Assembly (NCBI GenBank): GCA_016709005.1
Contig: JADJEU010000001.1
Span: 310,001-374,000, forward strand
Length of the DNA stretch: 64,000 nucleotides
Source of the DNA: Crocinitomicaceae bacterium
Lineage (GTDB): Bacteria > Bacteroidota > Bacteroidia > Flavobacteriales_D > Crocinitomicaceae
Direction: 5' to 3'
Below the pieces are notes generated by a model. It saw only the letters and a list, made by a program, of their open reading frames with translations. It searched no databases and was not told where the DNA came from. Shown piece after piece: positions 1 to 7,024 of this stretch. Within the stretch, counting starts at the first letter, position 1. The number at the start of each line of letters is the position of its first letter. The translations under genes were made by a program, and so were the position numbers.

Positions 1-1
1 T

Positions 2-823
2 ATTTTGATTACAGAGGTATTGTTGATGTCTGCTTTGTTAATCATGAATGCGGCAGATCCGACACAATCATTCATCATTTCTGAAAATTTGAAACCTTTG
101 CTGTCAACAGATCTTCACACACTTCATATCATTGAGCAATCAGCATGGTGGTTTCATATTGTCGGCGTTTTATTTTTTCTGAATTATCTTCCTTACTCAA
201 AACATTTACACATTATCTGGGCGTTTCCAAATACCTTTTTTTCCAATCTGAATCCAAAAGGAAAATTCAACAACATGGAAAGTGTTACGCGTGAGGTAAA
301 ATTGATGATGGATCCAACAGCTGATCCGTTTGCTGCACAACCAGCCGTTGAAGGAGCGCCGCAACGCTTTGGGGCAAAAGATGTGACTGACCTTACCTGG
401 ATTAATATCATGAATGCTTATACCTGTACTGAATGTGGAAGATGTACATCATCCTGTCCTGCAAACATCACTGGTAAAAAATTATCGCCGCGCAAAATTA
501 TGATGGATGTGCGTGACCGTGTAGAAGAATTAGGTGACGCAAAAAGAAAAAACGGAGCTGATTTTCACGATGGAAAATTTTTGGTTGGAGATTATATTAC
601 AGATGAAGAAATTTGGGCATGCACCAGTTGCAACGCTTGTGTTCAGGAATGTCCTGTGAATATAGATCCGCTTGCAATCATCATAGATTTAAGAAGGTAT
701 TTAGTGATGGAAGAGTCAAAACTGCCGGTTGAACTTGCTGGTATGGCTACAAACATTGAAAATAATCAGGCTCCTTGGCAATTCTCGCCGGCAGACAGAT
801 TGAACTGGGCAAATGAAGCGTAA
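2..823 (+). CDS. 4Fe-4S dicluster membrane electron-transfer protein, C-terminal part (5' end outside window)
   Basis: The open frame runs in from the window edge, so only the last ~273 residues are present. It begins with a membrane segment containing several histidines (HTLHIIEQ, WWFHIVGVLFFL), as in NarI/HdrE-like b-type cytochrome domains. Two classical ferredoxin motifs follow: CTECGRCTSSCP (about residues 139-150) and CTSCNACVQECP (about 205-216), which would bind two 4Fe-4S clusters. This layout is that of the Bacteroidota fused cytochrome/ferredoxin protein related to heterodisulfide reductase HdrDE or glycerol-3-phosphate/lactate dehydrogenase electron modules. A CCG-domain protein that would be its partner is encoded at 1769-2563, as expected for such a complex. 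The physiological electron donor cannot be read from the sequence. The family call is firm; the substrate is unknown. Confidence 0.85.
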   Translation: MLITEVLLMSALLIMNAADPTQSFIISENLKPLLSTDLHTLHIIEQSAWWFHIVGVLFFLNYLPYSKHLHIIWAFPNTFFSNLNPKGKFNNMESVTREVKLMMDPTADPFAAQPAVEGAPQRFGAKDVTDLTWINIMNAYTCTECGRCTSSCPANITGKKLSPRKIMMDVRDRVEELGDAKRKNGADFHDGKFLVGDYITDEEIWACTSCNACVQECPVNIDPLAIIIDLRRYLVMEESKLPVELAGMATNIENNQAPWQFSPADRLNWANEA

Positions 824-824
824 T

Positions 825-1234
825 ATGTTAGAAGAAAAATTGTTGACGGAGAACGTATATCTCCAAAATTACCGGCTCACATTAAAAATTATCTGATTGA
901 TATTGACGGAACAATTTGTGATGATATTCCAAATGAGGAGCCTGAACGAATGGTTACTGCAAAATTGTATCCGGATGCTTTGGACATTTGTAACAAGTGG
1001 TTCGATGAAGGACATATCATTACCTATTTTACTTCCAGAACAGAAGAGCATCGTCTTGTGACGGAGGAGTGGTTAAAGAAAAACGGATTTAAATACCACG
1101 CATTATTGATGTGCAAACCGCGCGGTGGAAATTATCATTGGATCGATAATCACATTGTGCGCGCAACACGTTTTGAAGGAAAGTTTACAAATTTAATTGA
1201 AGTAGATTCGAAGATTCAGGTCTTTGAGAAATAG
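825..1234 (+). CDS. small HAD-superfamily phosphatase-like protein, frameshifted as assembled
   Basis: ATG at 825 opens MLEEK, but this frame stops after 23 codons. The -1 frame from the A run 835-839 reads IVDGERISPKL, then YLIDIDGTICDD, which is the HAD motif I (DxDGT, codons 899-913), and continues to the stop at 1234. One extra A in the five-A run would give MLEEKIVDGERI and an exact 136-codon gene, so the gene is split by one missing base near its start. FTSR is a plausible motif II. The C-terminal half (CKPRGGNYHWIDN) matches a short, conserved Bacteroidota HAD-like family that databases often label phosphoheptose isomerase; I do not trust that label. It starts 2 bases after the Fe-S gene and is probably cotranscribed. 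No ATG, GTG or TTG exists in the main frame before 950. Confidence 0.75.
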
Positions 1235-1238
1235 AAAA

Positions 1239-1271
1239 TTAGTAGGCAGTATTTAGTTGGCAATAGGCAGT
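1239..1271. repeat. left inverted repeat flanking the S23-family gene
   Basis: This stretch contains TTAGTAGGCA, then TTGGCAATAGGCAGT after an 8-base interruption. The reverse complement of 1731-1760 gives TTAGTAGGCA, then TTGGCAGTGGGCAGT. The two arms therefore share an exact 10-mer and a second block of 13/15 identities. It begins 4 bases after the HAD stop codon. Confidence 0.65.
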
Positions 1272-1280
1272 AATTGGGTT

Positions 1281-1667
1281 ATGAATAATGGAGTTGAAGA
1301 TTTGATTGTTTACAAAAAGGCGTATGCTTTGGCGATGCGAATTTTTGATCTTTCAAAAACTTTTCCAGTTGAAGAAAAATATTCCTTAACTGATCAGATT
1401 CGCCGTGCCTCCAGATCTGTTTGCTCAAATTTGGCTGAAGGTTATCGCAAGAGACTTTATCCGAAGCATTTTATTTCAAAAATTTCTGATTCAGACGCAG
1501 AAAGTGCAGAAACAATAGTGTGGTTAAACTTTTCAAGAGATTGTAAATACTTATCTGGAGAAATTGTAGAGGAATTAAAACAAGAATATAAACAAGTAGG
1601 TAAATTGTTAGGAGACATGATAAATTATCCTGAAAAATATGCTCCAAAAGGTGTTAAGGTCAGCTAG
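1281..1667 (+). CDS. four-helix bundle protein, S23/23S rRNA intervening-sequence protein family
   Basis: A 128-residue protein starting at ATG 1281 (MNNGVEDLIVYKKAYALA). The TTG 8 codons upstream lies inside the inverted repeat and is unlikely to be the start. Family hallmarks are DLIVYKKAYALAMRIF near the start, YSLTDQIRRASRSVCSNLAEGY in the middle (the IRRAS..SNIAEG signature) and an amphipathic helical end. This family (TIGR02436-type) was first seen in intervening sequences of 23S rRNA and is related to the accessory protein Avd of diversity-generating retroelements. Here the gene stands alone in a protein operon. It sits between imperfect inverted repeats (1239-1271, 1731-1760) that separate it from the neighbouring Fe-S genes. 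Molecular function is unknown; RNA or nucleic-acid binding is an inference from the family. Confidence 0.9.
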   Translation: MNNGVEDLIVYKKAYALAMRIFDLSKTFPVEEKYSLTDQIRRASRSVCSNLAEGYRKRLYPKHFISKISDSDAESAETIVWLNFSRDCKYLSGEIVEELKQEYKQVGKLLGDMINYPEKYAPKGVKVS

Positions 1668-1730
1668 GATTTAACCTGAAAGTAAACTGAACATAAAAAA
1701 AGTAATTGGAACTTTAGAAAAAATCAATCG

Positions 1731-1760
1731 ACTGCCCACTGCCAATTGCCTACTAAAATA
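1731..1760. repeat. right inverted repeat flanking the S23-family gene
   Basis: Reads ACTGCCCACTGCCAATTG then CCTACTAAAATA. It is the inverted partner of 1239-1271 and ends 8 bases before the ATG of the CCG-domain gene. The pair encloses about 460 bases holding only the S23-family gene, which suggests a discrete inserted cassette. Confidence 0.65.
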
Positions 1761-1768
1761 CTGAAATT

Positions 1769-2563
1769 ATGAGCACACCAATTCAAGTAAAAACAATGTC
1801 CCAAATGATCGCCGCTGGCGAAACTCCTGAAATTTTATTTTGGGTGGGATGCGCTGGTAGTTTTGATGATCGTGCAAAAAAAATCACCAAAGCAATTGTC
1901 AAAATTCTGAATCATTGCAATGTGAAATTTGCGGTGCTGGGAACAGAAGAGTCTTGTACAGGTGATCCTGCTAAACGCGCCGGAAATGAATTTTTGTTTC
2001 AGATGCAGGCCATGATGAATATTCAGGTTTTGAATGGGTATGATGTGAAGAAAATTGTAACAGGATGTCCGCATTGTTTTAATACATTGAAGAATGAATA
2101 TCCTGAATTGGGTGGGAATTATGAGGTGATTCATCACACACAATTACTCGAACAACTTTTCAAGGAAGGTAAAATTCAAATAAAAGGTGGGGGAGAATTC
2201 AAAGGAAAAAAAATTACTTTCCACGATCCTTGTTATTTAGGAAGAGCGAATGATGTATACGAAGCACCGCGCGAAGTTTTACAAAAACTGGATGCTGAAT
2301 TAGTAGAAATGAAACGCTGTAAAACAAAAGGTCTTTGCTGTGGTGCCGGTGGGGCGCAAATGTTCAAAGAAGCTGAAAAAGGAGATAAAGAAATTAACGT
2401 AGAGCGTACAGAAGATGCGCTAGAAACTAAGTCTCATGTCATTGCAACAGGTTGTCCTTTTTGCAATACCATGATGACGGATGGTGTTAAACATTTCAAT
2501 AAAGAAAACGATGTCAAAGTAATGGACATCGCTGAAATGATTGCGCAAGCTGCGGATTTGTAG
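1769..2563 (+). CDS. (Fe-S)-binding CCG-domain protein (HdrB/LutA/GlpC-like)
   Basis: A 264-residue cytoplasmic protein with two cysteine-rich CCG domains. The first has FWVGCAGSFD near residue 25, EESCTGDPAKR near 61 and TGCPHCFNTL near 99. The second has FHDPCYLGR near 151, GLCCGAGGAQ near 188 and TGCPFCNTMM near 227. In heterodisulfide reductase subunit B and related proteins these cysteines bind a non-cubane or atypical 4Fe-4S cluster at the site of thiol/disulfide or organic substrate reduction. In Bacteroidota this gene normally follows directly on the dicluster protein encoded at 2-823. Here the HAD and S23-family genes have come between them. I infer that the two Fe-S proteins form one membrane-linked oxidoreductase. 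The substrate is not evident. Confidence 0.88.
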   Translation: MSTPIQVKTMSQMIAAGETPEILFWVGCAGSFDDRAKKITKAIVKILNHCNVKFAVLGTEESCTGDPAKRAGNEFLFQMQAMMNIQVLNGYDVKKIVTGCPHCFNTLKNEYPELGGNYEVIHHTQLLEQLFKEGKIQIKGGGEFKGKKITFHDPCYLGRANDVYEAPREVLQKLDAELVEMKRCKTKGLCCGAGGAQMFKEAEKGDKEINVERTEDALETKSHVIATGCPFCNTMMTDGVKHFNKENDVKVMDIAEMIAQAADL

Positions 2564-2687
2564 AAGAAATCAACTTGCGAAAAAAAAATGGCTAGAGAAA
2601 TTCATCCATAATGCAGCGTAAGTTCATAACCCAAAACTAGAACTTGTTCGACTTCCGGACAGATTTCTCAATTTCCATTTTATTATT

Positions 2688-5147
2688 CTACATCTTCACA
2701 ACCAAACGGCTCATAAAATTTAGCCACGCTTGCGGATAGTAGAAGTTTTCAGTAGTGGTTTGTCCACCATAAAAATAGCTGTAGGTGTAACCGTTATTCT
2801 CATACAACTCATTGAAAATATTGTTCACTTGAACACCTAATAAAACTTCTTTGAATAATTTTCCCTTCCAGGAATAACCTGCTTCAAAATTTGAAACAAA
2901 ATATGGATTCAAGGAGCGATAATCATTGGAAGTATTATCCAAATATTGTTTGCCCACATATTTTGAAATAAACGTCAATGTCATTCCTTTAAATGGAACA
3001 TATTCTAAAGCACCTGCTGCTATTATGTTTGGGGAGAAAGCAAGATCTGTATTACTATGCATAATAGCAACCTGACCACCATTGTCATAGTCATCATAAT
3101 ATTCGGTGAATGATGGAATTTTATTTTGGCTGTAAGTAAGATTTCCTGAAATACTTAATCCTTTTGTTATTAAATATCCAGCTTCAATTTCAATTCCTGT
3201 TCGATAACTCTGATCAACATTTGTTCTTGCGTAAGCACCCACATCATTGATGGCTCCAGTGAGAATGAGTTGATTTTGATAATTCATTAAAAAGTAATTC
3301 ACATTGGCCATCATTTTTCGTGATTTAAAGCGGTACCCTGCTTCCATATTTTGCAATGTTTCATGTGATGGTCTTGATCCGGATGTACTGTTTGTAAAAT
3401 CATCACGCACTGGTTCTCTATTCCCAATCGCAAAAGAAGCATAGATATTATTACGCTCATTAAAATCATACATCACACCCGCCTTTGGATTTATAAAATC
3501 ATAGCTTACACTTTGTTTGGTATCAATAATTTCTCCATTCACCTGGTCAGGACCAACAAAAGAATAATCAATGTGACGGTATTGAACATCTGCATAGAAA
3601 GTTAATTTTTTCCATTCGTATGTTGCTTTTAGATAGGAACTCGCATCAAGTTTGAGCGCGTTGTTTTCATAATAGCGATCACCAATTTCACTGTTGGATG
3701 CAAACTCTGCCCAAATAAGTTCACCGTAATGTTTGCCTTCATATTGATTTACAGCTCCACCCCAAGTGATTGCCAAACCATTTTGATTATCGAAATTCAA
3801 TGAAAAAATTCCGCCATAGAAATGATTGTTCAACCATCTGCGGCGAATAAAGTCTCCAGCCGTAAGCGTATCACTTGTTAAAATAATTGGATCTAAACCA
3901 TAAACTGAAAAATCATCACCGGCTCGGTACTGCTCGTAATAACCACGTCCACGCGTGTAATGTGTTGCCAGATTGAAATTTAATTTTGTACTGAAGCTGT
4001 GCAAAAAATGCAATTGATAATGATCTTGCTGATAATTATCCACTTCATTTTCATAGGTGTAATAATTGTAAGTTCTTCCCGAATTTAAAAGCGATGCTCG
4101 ATCAGCGTCACTCACCCAATTTCGATCTGCAAATGCATTAATTGAATCTGCATTTCCAGAAATAACGGATTGAGGCGTGCCATACCAGGCTTGATAGGTG
4201 ACTTCTTTTCCACTGAATACGTTTGCACGCAAAACAGATTTTTTTCCAAGCCACGCTCCTGACATATAAAAAGATTTCAAATCTGCACTTGCTCGGTCAA
4301 TATATCCGTCTGATTTAATTTGTGAGAGACGCATGTCAACCGTGAATTTATTGTCGATCAATCCTGATCCAACTTTTACTGTATTCTTCAACGTGTTGAA
4401 TGAACCGTATGAAGTTGCAATCTCTGCATAGGGATTTCGATGCACTTCATTTGTTTTGATATTGATACTTGCTCCAAACGACGCTGCTCCGTTCGATGAT
4501 GTTCCAACACCGCGTTGAATCTGAATGTTCTCTATTGATGAAGAAAAATCTGGCATGTTTACCCAAAATGTTCCATGCGATTCAGAATCATTTACCGGAA
4601 TATTGTTGATGGTTACATTGGTTCTGGTTGGATCTACTCCGCGAATCCGGATTCCAGTGTAACCCACGCCAGCACCTGCATCAGAAGTGACAACAGTGGA
4701 TGGAGTCAGATTTAAAAGATAGGGTAGATCTTGTCCATAATTCAGTTTTTCAATTTTTGCGCCTGAAAGATTTGTGTAAGATGTTGGAGTTTTTTCTCCA
4801 GCGCGAATTGCCGAAACTACAATCTCTTCAGACATGTAAGTTAATTCTTCAAGCTGATAATTTTTTGTGAGATTAACTCCACTGATTGGCAACGTATCTT
4901 TTTCAGATATAAAACCAATTGCAGAGATTTCTACGATATAAGTTCCTTCTTTGATGTTGGAAATAGTAAAGACACCATCGGGTTTTGCAACGGTGCCTTG
5001 AAATGTATTTTCAAGGGAAATTCGTGCTCCGGGAATTCCTTCGCCGGCATTGTTTGTGATTTTTCCACTCAATGTGGATTGTGCATTTGTGAGAATCGGA
5101 GCGCCAATCAAAGACGCCCAGATCAAAAGCATGTTGCTTGTTTTCAT
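2688..5147 (-). CDS. TonB-dependent outer-membrane receptor under a TPP riboswitch (probable thiamin receptor)
   Basis: An 819-residue protein with a signal peptide (MKTSNMLLIWASLIG...ILTNAQ). A carboxypeptidase-like regulatory domain covers about residues 24-95 (STLSGKITNNAGEGIPGARI). The plug domain covers about 105-235 (GVGYTGIRIRGVDPTRTNVT, NIPVNDSESHGTFWVNMPD). A 22-strand beta-barrel fills the rest. This is the usual layout and length of Bacteroidota receptors that import large or scarce nutrients using TonB energy. The transported compound is suggested by context: a TPP riboswitch lies just upstream in the leader, and TPP-controlled receptors of this phylum are assigned to thiamin or its precursors. 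The frame is intact. A kinase and a broken pnuC-type transporter lie upstream on the same strand. Thiamin specificity is inference. Confidence 0.9.
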   Translation of the reverse strand: MKTSNMLLIWASLIGAPILTNAQSTLSGKITNNAGEGIPGARISLENTFQGTVAKPDGVFTISNIKEGTYIVEISAIGFISEKDTLPISGVNLTKNYQLEELTYMSEEIVVSAIRAGEKTPTSYTNLSGAKIEKLNYGQDLPYLLNLTPSTVVTSDAGAGVGYTGIRIRGVDPTRTNVTINNIPVNDSESHGTFWVNMPDFSSSIENIQIQRGVGTSSNGAASFGASINIKTNEVHRNPYAEIATSYGSFNTLKNTVKVGSGLIDNKFTVDMRLSQIKSDGYIDRASADLKSFYMSGAWLGKKSVLRANVFSGKEVTYQAWYGTPQSVISGNADSINAFADRNWVSDADRASLLNSGRTYNYYTYENEVDNYQQDHYQLHFLHSFSTKLNFNLATHYTRGRGYYEQYRAGDDFSVYGLDPIILTSDTLTAGDFIRRRWLNNHFYGGIFSLNFDNQNGLAITWGGAVNQYEGKHYGELIWAEFASNSEIGDRYYENNALKLDASSYLKATYEWKKLTFYADVQYRHIDYSFVGPDQVNGEIIDTKQSVSYDFINPKAGVMYDFNERNNIYASFAIGNREPVRDDFTNSTSGSRPSHETLQNMEAGYRFKSRKMMANVNYFLMNYQNQLILTGAINDVGAYARTNVDQSYRTGIEIEAGYLITKGLSISGNLTYSQNKIPSFTEYYDDYDNGGQVAIMHSNTDLAFSPNIIAAGALEYVPFKGMTLTFISKYVGKQYLDNTSNDYRSLNPYFVSNFEAGYSWKGKLFKEVLLGVQVNNIFNELYENNGYTYSYFYGGQTTTENFYYPQAWLNFMSRLVVKM

Positions 5148-5209
5148 GTTTTAAAACATTTGACAAGAACAAGGGGCTAATTCCTGGGAATTAATAAATA
5201 GTTAATTAG

Positions 5210-5292
5210 CTCGGTCACTTCCCTTCGCAGGCATTATCCTGATCAGGTCAATGGGTATAATCTCAGCCTTTTTCAAAGCACCCCCTTAGAGA
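5210..5292 (-). promoter_or_regulatory. TPP riboswitch (THI box) in the leader of the TonB receptor gene
   Basis: Read on the minus strand, this stretch has the conserved blocks of the thiamin pyrophosphate aptamer in order: GGGGGTGCTTTG, GGCTGAGATTATACCC, GACCTGATCAGGATAATG, CCTGCGAAGGGAAGTGA. The CTGAGA and ACCTGAT...TAATGCCTGCG...GGGA core is diagnostic. The aptamer ends about 65 bases before the receptor ATG at 5147. Between them lie a small inverted repeat (AATTCCcagGGAATT-type, near 5180-5195) and an AT-rich palindrome next to the start codon (ATGTTTTAAAACAT), which could form the expression platform. Repression of the receptor by TPP is the family's known behaviour. Confidence 0.95.
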
Positions 5293-5366
5293 CGGGGTAA
5301 AGGTAATACATTAAAAATGGAATATCCAAATTCAAAATTACAAATTCCAAAAACCTTATAATGGAA

Positions 5367-5425
5367 GTGTCATTTCGACAGAGTTGATTGCTTAATTGCA
5401 ATCGACGACGAGAAATCCCGTCGCA
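5367..5425. repeat. GTCATTTCGAC...GAGAAATCCCGTCG interspersed-repeat fragment
   Basis: The block carries GTGTCATTTCGACAGAG at one end and CGACGACGAGAAATCCCGTCG at the other, around GATTGCTTAATTGCAATC, itself an inverted repeat. From memory, similar TCATTTCGAC/GAGAAATC strings are common intergenic repeats in Bacteroidota genomes. The 186-base gap between the riboswitch and the kinase gene holds nothing else I can recognise. Confidence 0.4.
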
Positions 5426-5473
5426 ATAATGCGTAGCGAATTAGAATAAACGTGAATTAAAGTAGATTCCTCA

Positions 5474-5995
5474 CTACGGTTTGGCCGTTTCACTACTCAT
5501 CTTATCAATCATCTCCACTGCCTGCTGCAACCGTAATTCAGGAGATCCTTTCACAATAATAAAATTGTATTTTAGTTCACGTAATTTTTTGTAGTAACGT
5601 TCAAAAAGATCATCCCGATCAAACTCATTCTCACGCAAAGGATCATAAGTCCATGGAACATCTGTATCACATAAAATGTACAAGTCAAATTGCTGTTTCT
5701 TTAATTCCTCTTGAATATAGGATGATACTTTTCCATAAACAACCATTGACCAAATATACATCACCACCATATCTGTATCTGAGATCAGAATGTTACCTGA
5801 ATTAAAATTTTCAATGGATTCGATTTGACCTTTTGCAATGAGATCTAAGTCTTCTTGTGAATATTTTCCACCGGTTTGCATTAAAAAATCACGTGAAAAT
5901 TCTGGAATAGATTGCGTCTTGTAGTGTTTGGCCAGATCTTCTGCAAGACTTGTCTTTCCACATGATTCGGGACCAGTGATTGCAATTCGGATCAT
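5474..5995 (-). CDS. NadR-kinase-like P-loop ATPase next to pnuC
   Basis: A 173-residue protein starting MIRIAITGPESCGKTSLA. GPESCGKT is the Walker A loop, and IPEFSRDF followed by YSQEDLDLIAKGQ is typical of the ribosylnicotinamide-kinase domain of NadR and its relatives. DTDMVVMYIW and CDTDVPWTYDPLRENEFDRD fit the nucleotide- and substrate-binding parts. I chose the start at 5995 because ATG there overlaps the pnuC stop as ATGA. A longer in-frame start at 6055 would add 20 low-complexity residues overlapping pnuC. Such kinases trap the nucleoside or vitamin brought in by PnuC-type facilitators. Substrate may be nicotinamide riboside (by family) or thiamin (by the nearby TPP riboswitch); the sequence does not decide. 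Confidence 0.82.
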   Translation of the reverse strand: MIRIAITGPESCGKTSLAEDLAKHYKTQSIPEFSRDFLMQTGGKYSQEDLDLIAKGQIESIENFNSGNILISDTDMVVMYIWSMVVYGKVSSYIQEELKKQQFDLYILCDTDVPWTYDPLRENEFDRDDLFERYYKKLRELKYNFIIVKGSPELRLQQAVEMIDKMSSETAKP

Positions 5996-6635
5996 GTGTT
6001 GGATTTTAGATTTTGAGATTGATTCTGTTTTTGACTTCGGTATTGTTTTGTCCATTGAATCAATCCATAAACGGCCATCAAGGCGAATACAAGGTAGAGT
6101 AAAGCAGATAAAGCCAGTCCTTGCGAGTGATAAAGAAAAATTGCCGCTGCGTCAACAACAATCCAATAAATCCAGTTTTCCAACACGCGATTTGCCGTCA
6201 TGAAAGTGGCTATCAAACTAAAAACGGCAATGGATGCATCGAGGTAAGCATTCGCTTAATGCGTATACTTGTCAAATAGAAAACCAAGTGCAAATGCAGC
6301 TACTAACCCGAGTGAAAAAGCCACAAGATGAAATTGTATTGAACGCATTTTAATCACATCGCTTGTTTTTTGTGCCAGCTAATCCAACCATAGACAGACA
6401 TAAAAATGTAAAAAATCTGCAAGCCGGTTTCTATAAGCAGATTGCTTTTGAAGCAGAGATAAACATAAATTCCAGAGCTGATTAATCCAAAAAACCAACA
6501 CGCTATTTTACGGTATGCAGCAAGAATAACATAAAGCACACCACAGCTAACTGCAATCCATTCCGGAACTGAAGTGTTTTGAATGTCAGCAAGAAGCGTT
6601 TCTGTAAAAGGCATCTGAATTTTGATCTGGTTCAA
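5992..6635 (-). pseudogene. pnuC: PnuC/PnuT-type vitamin transporter, broken by a frameshift and a nonsense codon
   Basis: The reading frame from ATG 6635 encodes about three membrane segments and ends at TGA 6354 (WISWHKKQAM). Homology continues one frame away, as KTSDVIKMRSIQFHLVAF then GLVAAFALGFLFDKYTH. It is then cut by an in-frame TAA at about 6256-6258, and resumes AYLDASIAVFSLIATFMTAN, then VLENWIYWIVVDAAAIFLYH up to 5992. Residues such as ENWIYWIV and the C-terminal YGLIQW are PnuC hallmarks. Adding one A to the six-A run in the last codons before 6354 joins the first two parts, but the TAA cannot be repaired by an indel. The gene therefore seems truly inactive, or carries two separate errors. 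It overlaps the kinase gene as ATGA, so they formed a two-gene uptake-and-trap operon. Confidence 0.85.
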
Positions 6636-6697
6636 AGATAGCGAATCTCATTTGCACGAAAACATCAGTACTTTTCTGTCAATTAATTTTTTCATCT

Positions 6698-6705
6698 TAT
6701 CTTTG
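6698..6705 (+). promoter_or_regulatory. Bacteroidota -7 promoter element for the tRNA gene
   Basis: TATCTTTG fits the TAnnTTTG consensus of the Bacteroidota primary sigma factor and lies 7 bases before the first base of the tRNA-Val gene. Confidence 0.6.
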
Positions 6706-6712
6706 CCCCCAA

Positions 6713-6787
6713 GGGATATTAGCTCAGCTGGTTTAGAGCACTACCTCGACAAGGTAGGGGCCACTGGTTCGAATCCAGTATGTCCCA
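6713..6787 (+). tRNA. tRNA-Val, anticodon GAC (unusual C at position 33)
   Basis: Cloverleaf read by eye: acceptor GGGATAT (6713-6719) with ATGTCCC (6780-6786). The D stem is GCTC/GAGC (6722-6725, 6736-6739). The anticodon stem is CTACC/GGTAG (6741-6745, 6753-6757) with the seven-base loop TCGACAA, giving anticodon GAC at 6748-6750. The variable loop is GGGCC, and the T arm is ACTGG-TTCGAAT-CCAGT. All stems pair, including one G-T in the acceptor. The CCA end is not encoded. Position 33, nearly always U, is C here (6747). This is a promoter-to-terminator single-gene unit. Confidence 0.92.
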
Positions 6788-6793
6788 CAAATC

Positions 6794-6826
6794 AAAACCG
6801 TTACCCGAAGGGTCACGGTTTTTTTT
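6794..6826 (+). terminator. intrinsic terminator after tRNA-Val
   Basis: AAAACCGT-T-ACCC, loop GAA, GGGT-C-ACGGTTTT forms a 12-pair stem with one mismatch, followed directly by T residues. It starts 7 bases after the tRNA. Confidence 0.85.
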
Positions 6827-7024
6827 GTTTGGATTCGTTGAAAATTCATTTTGGGCTTCAAAAGAAGTCAGACAAAAAAAGCCGTGATCGAACGACAGTG
6901 AGATAGGTTTTGATTTGATTCCGCCCGCGGCAGCGTACTGGATCATGAAATAATCCAAGTGTCGTCTAATCAATAAAGCAACAAGGTTCGGACTTGTGGT
7001 TCTATTTTTGTAGGTTTTGATTTG
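6827..7024. other. non-coding stretch with a 14-bp direct repeat
   Basis: No credible gene lies between the tRNA terminator and the stop codon at 7025. The string TAGGTTTTGATTTG occurs at 6904-6917 and again at 7011-7024, enclosing 93 bases. The position just downstream of a tRNA would suit a remnant of an inserted element, but no integrase or tRNA 3'-end duplicate is visible. Confidence 0.4.

Noticed and set aside
7002..7009. TATTTTTG promoter element on the + strand
   Set aside because: It would read into the antisense strand of the T9SS gene with no gene behind it. By chance such words occur often in AT-rich DNA.
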